A stretch of DNA of 64,000 bases from contig NZ_JANSUY010000005.1 in NCBI RefSeq assembly GCF_024741135.1, forward strand, positions 124,001-188,000, read 5' to 3'. This document shows, one piece after another, positions 35,313 to 44,476 of the stretch. A program made the position numbers and the translations under genes. The stretch is from Aquiflexum gelatinilyticum. GTDB taxonomy: Bacteria > Bacteroidota > Bacteroidia > Cytophagales > Cyclobacteriaceae. The first letter of the stretch is position 1; every line of letters begins with the position of its first letter. Below the pieces are notes generated by a model. It had not been told where the DNA came from. It saw nothing but the letters and a program-made list of their open reading frames with translations, and made no database searches.

Positions 35313-35464
35313 GACTTGGCGACCATTTGCGAAATCTTTGCGTCCATTACGGTTAAAAATAAAACACCACAGAGTTCAAGGTGTGCACAGAGAAAAAACA
35401 GCGTAAGCTTAGACCATTGCGATCTTCGCGAAACCTTGGCGGCCATTGCGGTTAAAAAAATATC
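35313..35464. repeat. direct repeat left of the sulfatase gene
   Basis: About 150 bases with GGCGACCATTTGCGAAA, ACACCACAGAGTTCA, GTGCACAGAGAAAAA, AAGCTTAGACCAT and GCGAAACCTTGGCGGCC, matching the segment at 38203-38337 in order and spacing. ACCACAGAGTTCACAGAG-type sequences are dispersed in many environmental bacterial genomes. Confidence 0.72.
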
Positions 35465-35508
35465 CAGCTTCCGGAGAAGCAGGATAACAAATTGGGTTGG
35501 ATTAAAAT

Positions 35509-35538
35509 GAATAAAGGGCCTAAATACGCCCTTTATTC
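35509..35538 (-). terminator. terminator after the sulfatase gene
   Basis: Perfect 11-bp arms GAATAAAGGGC and GCCCTTTATTC with an 8-base loop, 25 bases past the sulfatase stop. The following minus-strand sequence ATTTTAAT is only moderately T-rich. Confidence 0.65.
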
Positions 35539-35562
35539 ATTTATAATCTCATTTTTAGAGTT

Positions 35563-37938
35563 TCATTTTGCTCCAGGTTTGGTCTCGATGGTCACCGATT
35601 TAATTTTACCGGTGAACTTTTCTTTATCCGCATAAGCCGGATTTACAGGGGTGTTTTCATCAGTTCCGACATCGGCAGACTCATCTATTCCAAAGGTATT
35701 GCTATTGGTCCTGGTGATTTTCCCTTCACCGATTACATTTCCATTCACTGAAATGGTGGCAGTGCCTCCACCTCCACGACCACCGTCATAGGCAAAATCA
35801 AGTTTGATGGTATGTTTGCCTGCTTCCACTTTTTGTTTGGAGGTGACTGAATACTTTTCAAGTCCCACCCAATTATAGAAGTAGGTTAGTTTTCCATCCT
35901 GCATGTAGAAAGACCATCCGCCAAAGTCCCCGCCCTGACAGATGATAACGCCGTTGGCATTGGCAGGAACATCCACTTCAGCTGTAATGGACAGGGAAGT
36001 GTTTTTTACATTGATGAAAGCATTTTCAGGAATACCCTTTGCCCCTTCATAAAGCACGAGTTTGGTACGGCCGTTCATGAGGTCAGGTCTACCTGCAATC
36101 ACCGGATCGAAGCGCTCGATGCTGCGGTCGTCTATGGGCAACACATTATATTTCAATGCTTCTTCCATAAACTTCTTTTTCAGCTCTTCGAGTTTCTCAG
36201 GATTTTGTTCCGCAAGGTTATTGGCCTGGCTGAAATCTTCATCCACATTATACAATTCCCAAATATCTTCCTGAAGAGGACGCCTTGGTTGGCCTTCCCA
36301 CGGTGCTTTATGGATGGTACCCGCAAACCATCCTTCATGGTAAATGGCCCTGTTGCCGATCATTTCAAAGTATTGTGTTTTGCGGGTGTCTTCCGCTGTT
36401 GCATTGTCAAAGGAATAACTCATGCTGACACCTTCAATCGGTCTTTGGGCTATGCCATTGACAATCTTTGGCGCAGGAACTCCCACTGCCTCATAAATGG
36501 TCGGGGCCACATCCACAACATGATGGAACTGGGAGCGAACTTCACCCTTTGATTTGATACCTGCAGGCCAATGGAGTACCATACCATTTCGTGTACCTCC
36601 AAAATTTGAAGCAACCTGCTTGGTCCAGGTAAAAGGCGTATTTCCTGCCACGGCCCAACCTGCAGCAAAATGGTTGTAAGCATGCTCTGAACCTAGTTTG
36701 TCAATTACTTTCATTTGCATATCGAGTGTTTCTTGGACACCGTTGAAGTAGGTATTCTCATTGAACATTCCGATCATTCCGCCTTCAGCACTTGAGCCGT
36801 TGTCACCGACCACATAAAAGAAAATCGTGTTTTCCAACTCCCCACGTTCTTCAAGGGCTTCTACCAAACGGCCAACCTGACTGTCGGTATGTTCCGCAAA
36901 CCCTGCAAAAACTTCCATCTGCTTTTCAAACAGTTTCTTTTCATCTGCAGTTAGTTTGTCCCAATCCTTAATGGCTTCAGGCTTTGGGGCGAGTACTGTA
37001 TTTTCCGGAACTACGCCCAATGCTTTTTGCCTTGCCAATGTTTCTTCGCGAACCTTATCCCAACCTTGGGAAAATTTTCCTTTGTATTTTTCAATGTATT
37101 CCTTTGGCGCATGGTGTGGTGCGTGGGTTGCTCCTGTAGCAAAATAGACATAAAATGGTTTATCAGGAGTAAGAGATTGCTGCGTGTTCATCCATGCGAT
37201 GGCCTGATCGGTCATGTCATTTGTAAAGTGGTAATTTTCGTCTTTTACATTTGGATAGACACGGGTCGTCCCATCGTAAACCATTGGATGCCATTGGTTT
37301 GTTTCTCCTCCGATAAAGCCATAAAACTTATCAAAACCGGAATGCGAAGGCCAACGATCGTAAGGACCGGACACAGAACCTTCCCATGGTGGCGTTTCGT
37401 GGTATTTTCCAAATGCCGCAGTACTATAGCCATTCAGCCTCAGCACTTCAGCTACAGGAGTGATGGTCTGTGGACGGATTCCTGTATTGCCCGGGAATGC
37501 CGTAGCAACTTCCATGATGGCACCGGCATTATTGGAGTGGTGGTTATACCCTGTGAGTATGGCCGTCCGTGTAGGTGAACACAAAGCTGTCGTGTGAAAA
37601 CGGTTGTACTTCAATCCGTTTGCTGCCAGTTTTTCCAAAGTAGGCATGTGGATCGGACCTCCGAAAGCACTGGAGTGCCCGAAGCCAATATCATCAATCA
37701 ACACCACGACCACGTTGGGTGCATTTTCGGGTGCATTTACCTGAAACCGTTTAGGCGCAGTAACATTGCGTGCATCGAGCTCGTTGATTGCCGGATATAA
37801 CGGTTCTTGGATCGGAAGAATAGAACGGTCCAAAACCCCGGAATCCTGCGAAATTATTTCATTCTCTTGGGTTGGTGGATTACAAGCAACCGCTATAAAT
37901 AAGGCTAAAGCAAAAAAATAATTGGTGGATTTTTTCAT
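35563..37938 (-). CDS. arylsulfatase-family lipoprotein
   Basis: 791 residues from the ATG at 37938 (MKKSTNYFFALALFIAVAC). The signal ends in a lipoprotein-like Cys near residue 19. The catalytic domain starts with the metal-binding Asp pair in VVVLIDDIGFG (about 82-83). The sulfatase signature LCSPTRTAILTG has Cys120-x-Pro-x-Arg124, the site converted to formylglycine. Further blocks are GKYHETPPWEG and NHHSNN. The C-terminal ~170 residues form a beta-rich concanavalin-like domain (FGGWSFYMQDGKLTYFYNWV). It should hydrolyse sulfate esters in the periplasm or at the cell surface and needs a formylglycine-generating enzyme, which is not in the window. Direct repeats flank it, so it may be a separate insertion in the array. 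Confidence 0.9.
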   Translation of the reverse strand: MKKSTNYFFALALFIAVACNPPTQENEIISQDSGVLDRSILPIQEPLYPAINELDARNVTAPKRFQVNAPENAPNVVVVLIDDIGFGHSSAFGGPIHMPTLEKLAANGLKYNRFHTTALCSPTRTAILTGYNHHSNNAGAIMEVATAFPGNTGIRPQTITPVAEVLRLNGYSTAAFGKYHETPPWEGSVSGPYDRWPSHSGFDKFYGFIGGETNQWHPMVYDGTTRVYPNVKDENYHFTNDMTDQAIAWMNTQQSLTPDKPFYVYFATGATHAPHHAPKEYIEKYKGKFSQGWDKVREETLARQKALGVVPENTVLAPKPEAIKDWDKLTADEKKLFEKQMEVFAGFAEHTDSQVGRLVEALEERGELENTIFFYVVGDNGSSAEGGMIGMFNENTYFNGVQETLDMQMKVIDKLGSEHAYNHFAAGWAVAGNTPFTWTKQVASNFGGTRNGMVLHWPAGIKSKGEVRSQFHHVVDVAPTIYEAVGVPAPKIVNGIAQRPIEGVSMSYSFDNATAEDTRKTQYFEMIGNRAIYHEGWFAGTIHKAPWEGQPRRPLQEDIWELYNVDEDFSQANNLAEQNPEKLEELKKKFMEEALKYNVLPIDDRSIERFDPVIAGRPDLMNGRTKLVLYEGAKGIPENAFINVKNTSLSITAEVDVPANANGVIICQGGDFGGWSFYMQDGKLTYFYNWVGLEKYSVTSKQKVEAGKHTIKLDFAYDGGRGGGGTATISVNGNVIGEGKITRTNSNTFGIDESADVGTDENTPVNPAYADKEKFTGKIKSVTIETKPGAK

Positions 37939-38202
37939 TTTTTCCAAGTTTAGGTTTGTTGATTATTTAAACTGTTTGGGATGTTTTCTAAAGTTATCAT
38001 TTATCCAAATAATTTGATAAAAAGGAAATAAATTTACTTACAAAAAAATTTGAATTACCCTCAAAGTACCAAACAATCTCTTATACTTTCACACTATTTC
38101 AAATTAAAAAGAATCTATTTCTTCAAAAATTAAAAATCCTGTTGATTATGGATTTACAAAAATCAGGATGAGGTATCTCAAGGATATTTCATTGTGACCA
38201 AA
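37939..38202. promoter_or_regulatory. 5' region of the sulfatase gene
   Basis: AT-rich intergenic DNA that must hold the sulfatase promoter. A TACTTTG sequence on the minus strand (around 38065) is a near miss to the Bacteroidota -7 box TAnnTTTG, without a clear -33 TTTG, so I do not place the promoter. Confidence 0.3.
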
Positions 38203-38337
38203 GAGAAACCTTGGCGACCATGGCTCTGGAAAAAAAACACCACAGAGTTCACAGTGTACACAGAGAAAAAATAGAATAAGCTTGGACCATGGCGACCATT
38301 TGCGAAACCTTGGCGACCTTTGCGGTTAAAAAATATC
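38203..38337. repeat. direct repeat right of the sulfatase gene
   Basis: Second copy of the 35313-35464 repeat: CACCACAGAGTTCACAG, TACACAGAGAAAAAA, AAGCTTGGACCAT, GGCGACCATTTGCGAAA and TTTGCGGTTAAAAAATATC in the same order and orientation. Together the two copies bracket the sulfatase gene and its flanks. Confidence 0.7.
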
Positions 38338-38364
38338 GGGCTAAAAGGAAGCCAAGAAGAATGT

Positions 38365-38382
38365 GATCCGCCGCGGCGGATC
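38365..38382. repeat. 18-bp perfect GC-rich palindrome
   Basis: GATCCGCCGCGGCGGATC, followed by AGAGTGAC, which is the closing arm of the GTCATTCTGA repeat. Related TCCGCC-GGCGGA palindromes occur at 1861-1874 and, as CCTGCC-GGCAGG, at 18171-18189. Confidence 0.65.
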
Positions 38383-38480
38383 AGAGTGACTGCCTGTTTT
38401 TCTACGTCAATCTTCGAGATTTGCAGGAGAATTGATTATTCACCTCTGTGCCCTCAGAGACCACTGTGGTGATTCAATTT

Positions 38481-40934
38481 TCAATTCGACTTCAAAGAAT
38501 CCACCGGATTGGCCAAGGCAGCTTTGACAGATTGGAAGCTGACGGTCAGCCAAGCAATTGCCAAGACCGAAATGCCAGAAATAAGGATGATCCACAAGTT
38601 GACATTAATCCTAAAAGCGAAATTCTGCAGCCACCATTTTTCCATCACCCACCAAGCGACCGGTACTGCCAAGGCAAAGGCAATCAAAACCATTTTTGTA
38701 AAATCCTTGGAAAGCATCATCACAACCCCGCCTACTGAAGCACCCAAAACCTTCCTCACTCCAATCTCTTTGGTACGAAGTGAAGTAATATAAGCCGATA
38801 AGGCAAACAATCCGATACAGGAAACGAAGATGGCCAAAACAGAAAATATGGAAAAAATCCTTCCTGTCTGCTGTTCTTCCCTGTATTGTTGATCGAGGCT
38901 TTCATCCAAAAAGGAAAACTTAAAGGCCTGTGCCGGAGCGATTGCTTTCCATTTGGCCTCGATAGCTTCGATGGCGGCTTGGGTCTGATTGGGTTTGATC
39001 CGTGCAAACACATACTGTCCGCCGATATTCGTACCAAAACTTTCCGTATTCTGCAGTACCAAAGGTGTGATTTCATCCCTGAGTGAAATGAAGTTGAAGT
39101 CCTTTACAACGCCGATGACCGTGTGTGCTACTATGACATTTCCTTCAGGTGTGTTTTGTGTTTCCATAAGCTTGGAGCCGATCGGATCTTCGATGCCCAT
39201 GACTTTGACGGCTGTTTCATTGAGCAATACATAAAGTGAATCATTGGTGTCTTCCGAAAATCCTTTTCCTTCCAAAATTTCAAGGCCCAATGTTTCTGAA
39301 ACTCCGTCTGCCACTACCATGGATTTGGTGGTAAGGATTTCGGAAGATCCTTCAGGTTGAAACTGAATCCCAAAAAAGGTGGATTCCTGCCCCGGTGATG
39401 CAAAAGCGATCGCGGCATTTTCAACTTCAGGCATATTGCGGAGTTCTTCGACAAAGGTTTTGAGGTTTTGGGGACCAAAGCTGAATCCCCTTTCGACGAC
39501 CAAAACATGTTCTTTGTCGAAACCCAAAGAGATATGCTGCATGTAGGCCATCTGATCCCTGATCACCAAAGTCCCGATGATCAGGATGATGGAAATCCAA
39601 AACTGGAACACCACCAAGCCGTTTCGGATCCATTTTCCTTTTTGGCTGCCGGTAAACTGCCCTTTCATGACCTCCGTAGGTTTAAAGGAGGACAGTACCA
39701 ATGCAGGATATAAACCCGCCAAAAGTCCCACAAAAAGGATGATGCCCAAGATGGATAATGCAAAGCCGAAGCTAAACGGAAGTTGAAGATTTCTTTCGGT
39801 CAGGTCATTGAAAAAAGGAATGGCAAACTGTGCAATGACCAAAGCCAAGAAAACCCCTACTCCGCTCAAAAGTATGGCTTCAGTCAAAAACTGCCGCATC
39901 AGCTGCGGCCTGAGGGAGCCCATCACCTTTCTGATGCCCACTTCTTTGGCCCTCTCGGAAGACCTAGCTGTGGCGAGGTTCATGAAGTTGACACAGGCGA
40001 TTCCCAATATCAAAAACGCTACCGCAATCAAAATATAGACAGAATTGATATTGCCCGAAGGTTTCATTTGCGCTTCGAGGTAAGTCGGAAAAAGATGGAT
40101 GGCATTTAATGGCTGGAGAAAGTACCGATAGCCATTTCCCGCATTCCGGTATTCTTCCCAGGATTTACCCAATTCCCTTTCGATCTGTCCGGCTGCGTAT
40201 TTATCCACTAATTGAGGGATTTTGGCTTCTAAGACTGCCGGATCGGTACCTTCCCGGAGTTTGAAATAAGTGAATGCGGAAAAACCGGTGAAATTCTCCT
40301 GTTGGAGAAATGGAAAACCGGTGTTGGATACAATCGCGCTGAACTTGAAATGGGAATTGAGCGGAATATCAGCTATCACGGCAGCAACTGTAAATTCCAG
40401 GTTTTCACCGATCCGGATCAGTTTACCCAATGGGTCTTCCCCACCAAAATACCTTTTTGACAACTCTTCTGTCACGACAATCTCATTACCCTTCCTAAAG
40501 AGATTTTCTGAATTCCCCTTGATTATTTCAAAATCAAAAATCTTAAAAAATGAGCTGTCTCCTGATATGATCATCTCTTCGTCGAATTTGACTTCTTCAT
40601 CCCTTGGGTTTTTGTAAGTCAATTCCACATTTGGAAATCTTGAAGAGATGGTTGCTTCCTCGATTTCTGCAAATGTCTCTTTTGCTACTCCTGCAAATGA
40701 ATGGGGAATGATGGCGTAATAAGTGGAATGGTTTGGGTAAATCCTTTCCAATGACATCCGATAAATCCTGTCCTGATCTTTGAAAAATCTGTCATAAGAG
40801 AATTCATTTTGTATAAAAAGTACGATCAATATGCAGCTCGCAATCCCCACTGCCAAACCGAGGACATTGATGAATGTATAGACCTTCTGTTTGAAGAGGC
40901 TTCTGACAGCGATTTTGACATTGTTCTTGATCAT
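38481..40934 (-). CDS. MacB/FtsX-type ABC permease, perm 9
   Basis: An 817-residue permease starting MIKNNVKIAVRSLFKQK. Helix 1 is at about 20-42, and LQPLNAIHLFP closes the first periplasmic domain. The first FtsX signature is NFMNLATARSSERAKEVGIR, and the second block has LRTKEIGVRKVLGASVGG. The C-terminus NPVDSLKSN ends in Asn, where other members end in Glu or Asp. It resembles perm 4 most by eye, although the two lie in different blocks of the array. It is the last gene of the perm 11, 88-residue ORF, perm 10, perm 9 block and is followed by the sulfatase insertion. Confidence 0.93.
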   Translation of the reverse strand: MIKNNVKIAVRSLFKQKVYTFINVLGLAVGIASCILIVLFIQNEFSYDRFFKDQDRIYRMSLERIYPNHSTYYAIIPHSFAGVAKETFAEIEEATISSRFPNVELTYKNPRDEEVKFDEEMIISGDSSFFKIFDFEIIKGNSENLFRKGNEIVVTEELSKRYFGGEDPLGKLIRIGENLEFTVAAVIADIPLNSHFKFSAIVSNTGFPFLQQENFTGFSAFTYFKLREGTDPAVLEAKIPQLVDKYAAGQIERELGKSWEEYRNAGNGYRYFLQPLNAIHLFPTYLEAQMKPSGNINSVYILIAVAFLILGIACVNFMNLATARSSERAKEVGIRKVMGSLRPQLMRQFLTEAILLSGVGVFLALVIAQFAIPFFNDLTERNLQLPFSFGFALSILGIILFVGLLAGLYPALVLSSFKPTEVMKGQFTGSQKGKWIRNGLVVFQFWISIILIIGTLVIRDQMAYMQHISLGFDKEHVLVVERGFSFGPQNLKTFVEELRNMPEVENAAIAFASPGQESTFFGIQFQPEGSSEILTTKSMVVADGVSETLGLEILEGKGFSEDTNDSLYVLLNETAVKVMGIEDPIGSKLMETQNTPEGNVIVAHTVIGVVKDFNFISLRDEITPLVLQNTESFGTNIGGQYVFARIKPNQTQAAIEAIEAKWKAIAPAQAFKFSFLDESLDQQYREEQQTGRIFSIFSVLAIFVSCIGLFALSAYITSLRTKEIGVRKVLGASVGGVVMMLSKDFTKMVLIAFALAVPVAWWVMEKWWLQNFAFRINVNLWIILISGISVLAIAWLTVSFQSVKAALANPVDSLKSN

Positions 40935-41213
40935 GGGTTTTTGGTTGAAGGGTTATTGGATTTTGAAATAAAGTAAATAGGTTGAAATATCCCTGAAATT
41001 GATATTCATGGATATTGGATATTGAAGGATATTAATTTCCAGAATTGCCGCGAATGAGGAAAATTATATCTCTGAAGGCAATATATTCATTTATATCGCG
41101 CAGCATATATCTACCGTTTTCGTAAAGCATATTTCAATTTATATCGCGAAGCCTATTTCAACAATATTTCACGAAGCATATATCAACCTTATTTCACGAA
41201 GTATATTTCAATT
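40935..41213. repeat. class II composite spacer between perm 10 and perm 9
   Basis: From the perm 10 stop toward the perm 9 start: five degenerate copies of an ATTTCACGAAGCATATTTCA unit (about 41085-41213, period 25-30), a GATATTGGATATTGAAGGAT tract (about 41008-41032), and GGTTATTGG followed by ATTTTGAAATAAAGTA (about 40950-40978). Different motifs from class I, but again in fixed order. Confidence 0.75.
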
Positions 41214-43682
41214 TTATTCTGATTTAAGTGAATCCACTGGATTGTCTGTAGCAGCTCTCCAAGATTGGATGGCGATAGTCAGCCAGGCAATAAGAATAGC
41301 AACAGCAGCCGTGAGTACAAAAAACCCAACCTGCATCTGAACCTTATTTGCAAACTGTTCCAGCCAAGTAACCATGATATAAAACCCAATCGGCAATGCC
41401 AAAACAATAGCTATTATGACCGGCTTGAGGAAATCTTTGGTCAATTGGTGGACAATGGAAAGAGGACTTGCACCCATCACTTTCCGGATTCCGATTTCCT
41501 TTCTCCTTCCTTCTGCCATAAAGATGGACAAGCCAAGCAATCCCAAACTTGAAATCAGCAAGGTTAACAAAGCGAATAATCCCAGCAGGTTGCTTAGTCT
41601 CGTTTCTCTGTCGTATTGTTTGATCAGACTATCTTCCAAAACAGAAAATTCAAAGGGAATACTTGGGTTAAATTCTTTCCATTTTGAAGATAAGGTTGCA
41701 GCTACCTGAGGAATATCATCCGTATTGATTTTGACCAAAAGATGTGAAGAAGCATCAAAATGGTCATTTTGTACCGGCATGTATACTGTGGGAAAAATCT
41801 GAAATCTTAAATCTGAAGTCTGATAATCCTTTACCACACCGATAACATTTCCATGGAAATCCAAAAACCGCTGCCCATTTTCTTCTGTGAAAACCTCAAT
41901 GGGTTTTCCCAAACTTTCTTCTGGTGACAGTCCCATCAATTTAGCAAGGGATTCATTGATGATAAAACCTCCATTGCGCACTGCAGGGAACATTTCCCTC
42001 ATTTTGAATGCGTCCCCTTTGTCGTTGAATTCTGGAGAAAATTCCCTTCCCGCAACCAACTCTACACCTATTGTTTCAAAATAATTGAAGTCAATATATT
42101 GTTGGTTGATCCAGTTTTGGTCATTTGGATTTTGACCTTCATAGGAAAACTGCGGACCCCAACCTGCATCTATACCCGGCCGGGCACTTGATCCCAATAC
42201 ATTTTCAACAAATGAAAACTGCTTGTAAGCATTGGTGAGACTTTCCCTATTTAATCTTGAGACCTCACCCATTGATATTGAAATGATGTTTTCCCTATCA
42301 AAACCCAAATCAGCTTTGCGCATATAAGATTGTTGAAAATAGGCCACTGTGGCGCAAAACACCAAGATTCCTGACATCACAAACTGCAATACGACCAAGC
42401 TTTGTCTCAGGGCACTCTTATTGGACTGAAAAGTAGTTCCCTTCAAAATCAGATTTGGCTTCAATCCTGAAAGGTACAATGCCGGAAAAAATCCAGACAA
42501 AAAGGTGGAAACCGCCAAAGTGATCAAAAGAAACAGCCAAACTTGACGGTCAGCAAAAAGGTTGAAAGGAATCTCCTGTTGCAATAATCCGGAGAACACC
42601 GGCAACAAGATCTCAACCAGAACCAGTGCCAAAACCATTGCAAACACATTGACGAGAAATGATTCCGTAAAGAATTGCAGGACCAATTGTGATTTTTTCG
42701 CACCTGTCACTTTCCTGATTCCGATTTCCTTCATCCGCTTGATGGCACGGGCAGTGGAGAGGTTGATAAAGTTGATGCAAGCCAAAATCAAAATAAAAAT
42801 CCCAATACTTAAGAAAATATAAACAGTGGACTTGGGTGTACTTGGACTCAGTTCACTTTGATAGGAATTGTCCAAATGGATGTCTGTGATAGGCTGTAAA
42901 AATGGAACGTACTTTTTGGCTTCCTCCTCTGATCTTGCTTTTTTGGAAGCTTCCATCGTGCCTTGATTGATGAAGTCAACTTCCGAAGCATCTTTTAACT
43001 TGACATATGTATAACAAAATGGCCACCAAAAACTCCCAAATTCAGCAGTGAGCGGATAGCTTTCTGTGGCTTTAAATGAGTTGAGAGAAGTGATAAAATC
43101 AAAGTCCAAATGTGTATTTGAGGGTAAATCTTTCAAAACGCCTTTGACCACAAATTCAAAATCACCTGTCGAAATCAAACTTTTACCAATCGGATCTTCC
43201 TTACCAAAGTATTTTTTGGCCATGGATTCTGTCAACAAAATCTGAAACGGGTCATCCAAAACCCCGGTTGTAGTCCCACTCAGCAACGGAAAATCAAAAA
43301 CCTCAAAAAAACCTTCATCCGCAAAAGTGAATTTTTCTTCCCTGAAACTCTCTTTCTGATTTGGCCCATCGGCAGGTCTGAGGTAAGTACTGATACGGTG
43401 GATCCTGACTGCACTTTCAACCTGGTCAAATTCCTTCACCATCATCGGGGCAACTGCACCACCTGTCCAAGCCCAATTTTGGTTTCCATCCACCCTTTGG
43501 GCCACTCTGAATATCCTGTTAGAATTGGTATGAAAATGGTCATAACTCAATTCCTGCCTTACAAAGGCCATTAAAATCAGACAACAAGCCAAACCCATCG
43601 CCAAACCAAAAATGTTGATGGCAGAAAAAGATTTTTGCCTGATGATATTTCTCCAAGCGGTTATAAAGTAGTTTTTAATCAT
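41214..43682 (-). CDS. MacB/FtsX-type ABC permease, perm 10
   Basis: An 822-residue permease starting MIKNYFITAWRNIIRQK. Helix 1 is at about 20-42, and LQPITDIHLDN closes the first periplasmic domain. The first FtsX signature is NFINLSTARAIKRMKEIGIR and the second GRRKEIGIRKVMGASPLS, with C-terminus NPVDSLKSE. The second periplasmic domain is slightly longer than in its neighbours, with an insert around FSPEFNDKGDAFKMREMFPA. It is probably read through from perm 11, with no promoter-like element of its own seen upstream. Confidence 0.93.
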   Translation of the reverse strand: MIKNYFITAWRNIIRQKSFSAINIFGLAMGLACCLILMAFVRQELSYDHFHTNSNRIFRVAQRVDGNQNWAWTGGAVAPMMVKEFDQVESAVRIHRISTYLRPADGPNQKESFREEKFTFADEGFFEVFDFPLLSGTTTGVLDDPFQILLTESMAKKYFGKEDPIGKSLISTGDFEFVVKGVLKDLPSNTHLDFDFITSLNSFKATESYPLTAEFGSFWWPFCYTYVKLKDASEVDFINQGTMEASKKARSEEEAKKYVPFLQPITDIHLDNSYQSELSPSTPKSTVYIFLSIGIFILILACINFINLSTARAIKRMKEIGIRKVTGAKKSQLVLQFFTESFLVNVFAMVLALVLVEILLPVFSGLLQQEIPFNLFADRQVWLFLLITLAVSTFLSGFFPALYLSGLKPNLILKGTTFQSNKSALRQSLVVLQFVMSGILVFCATVAYFQQSYMRKADLGFDRENIISISMGEVSRLNRESLTNAYKQFSFVENVLGSSARPGIDAGWGPQFSYEGQNPNDQNWINQQYIDFNYFETIGVELVAGREFSPEFNDKGDAFKMREMFPAVRNGGFIINESLAKLMGLSPEESLGKPIEVFTEENGQRFLDFHGNVIGVVKDYQTSDLRFQIFPTVYMPVQNDHFDASSHLLVKINTDDIPQVAATLSSKWKEFNPSIPFEFSVLEDSLIKQYDRETRLSNLLGLFALLTLLISSLGLLGLSIFMAEGRRKEIGIRKVMGASPLSIVHQLTKDFLKPVIIAIVLALPIGFYIMVTWLEQFANKVQMQVGFFVLTAAVAILIAWLTIAIQSWRAATDNPVDSLKSE

Positions 43683-44002
43683 GATTGATTGGTTTGTGGT
43701 TAATGGAAATATGGTTATTGGTTATTTGGTTAATGGATTTTGAAATAAAGTAGATATATGGTTGAGATAAATGGAAATATTTTGATCCCAATTTCAATCA
43801 AAGAGATATTAATGGATACTTGATACTAATAGATATTATTTTCCGAAATAACCCTGATTGTGGAATATATCGCCGAAGGCATTATATCAAATTATTTCGC
43901 AAAGCATATTTCAACTTTATTTCACGAAGTATATTTCCACCATATTTCACAATCGATATACCTATCGGATACCTCAAAATATCCATCAATATCTAATATC
44001 AA
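43683..44002. repeat. class II composite spacer between the 88-residue ORF and perm 10
   Basis: 320 bases without a gene. From the ORF stop toward the perm 10 start: ATATCTAATATC tract (about 43983-44000), TTTCACGAAGTATATTTCC units (about 43865-43955), GGATACTTGATACTAATAG (about 43812-43832), and GGTTATTTGGTTAATGG followed by ATTTTGAAATAAAGTA (about 43710-43755). Same order as at 40935-41213. Confidence 0.75.
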
Positions 44003-44269
44003 CTAATATCTAACTTTCTTTTCCACAAACGTAATCGGAACAAATTGGTCAGTGGGAGCTCCGATGTAATACAACATCCAATTGGGATCGTGTTTGGAGA
44101 GCATTTCAGAAATGCAGTCTGCCCGGTGACCTTGTGGATTTTGACAGTCATCCCAATAAAACAATTCTACCTTATAGTGGAGAGATTGCTTTTGGTTGTT
44201 GATGGTCACCTCAATATTAATGTCCTGCTTTCCGGAACCGGTTGGAATGGGTATAGCGATGTGGGTCAT
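44003..44269 (-). CDS. small hypothetical protein, 88 residues
   Basis: Starts at an ATG at 44269 (MTHIAIPIPTGSGKQDINIE). No signal peptide or membrane helix. It is beta-rich with a paired-Cys segment YWDDCQNPQGHRADCISEML, then a C-terminal strand region. No family was recognised. It lies between perm 11 and perm 10 on the same strand, flanked by both spacer classes, and nothing else in the array is this size. A plus-strand frame overlaps it, but the minus-strand product has the more natural composition. It could be a small accessory to the neighbouring permeases or a passenger. Confidence 0.6.
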   Translation of the reverse strand: MTHIAIPIPTGSGKQDINIEVTINNQKQSLHYKVELFYWDDCQNPQGHRADCISEMLSKHDPNWMLYYIGAPTDQFVPITFVEKKVRY

Positions 44270-44476
44270 GATGGAGGGGGTTAATTGGTTAATGGTTAAT
44301 GGTTATTGGGTTATTGGGTTAATGGGTTAGTGGGTTATTTGGTTAATGGTTGTAGTTGTTGTAATTGTTGTCTGCTTCGCGTTGTCAGGTTATCAGGTTG
44401 TCAGAATCTTGGTACTTGGTACTTAATACTTTGTTCCATTTTATAGTCTTGGCTCTTGCCTCTCGCTTCTCGCTTT
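44270..44476. repeat. class I spacer with an added GGTTAATGG tract
   Basis: From the perm 11 stop: TCTCGCTTCTCGC (about 44459-44474), TTGGTACTTGGTACTTAATAC (about 44407-44430), a GCTTCGCGTTGTCAGG box, a GTTGTAGTTGTTGTAATTG tract (44348-44370), then eight or so GGTTAATGG/GGTTATTGG units (44283-44345) next to the 88-residue ORF. It joins class I motifs with the GGTTATTGG motif of class II. Confidence 0.75.

Noticed and set aside
35563..37938. Sulfatase as part of a polysaccharide utilisation locus
   Set aside because: No SusC/SusD pair, glycoside hydrolase or further sulfatase is nearby; it stands alone between direct repeats.
24000..38500. Integrative element with its own integrase or transposase
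   Set aside because: No recombinase, relaxase or transposase gene could be found in any frame of the island; only passive repeats and tRNA remnants remain.
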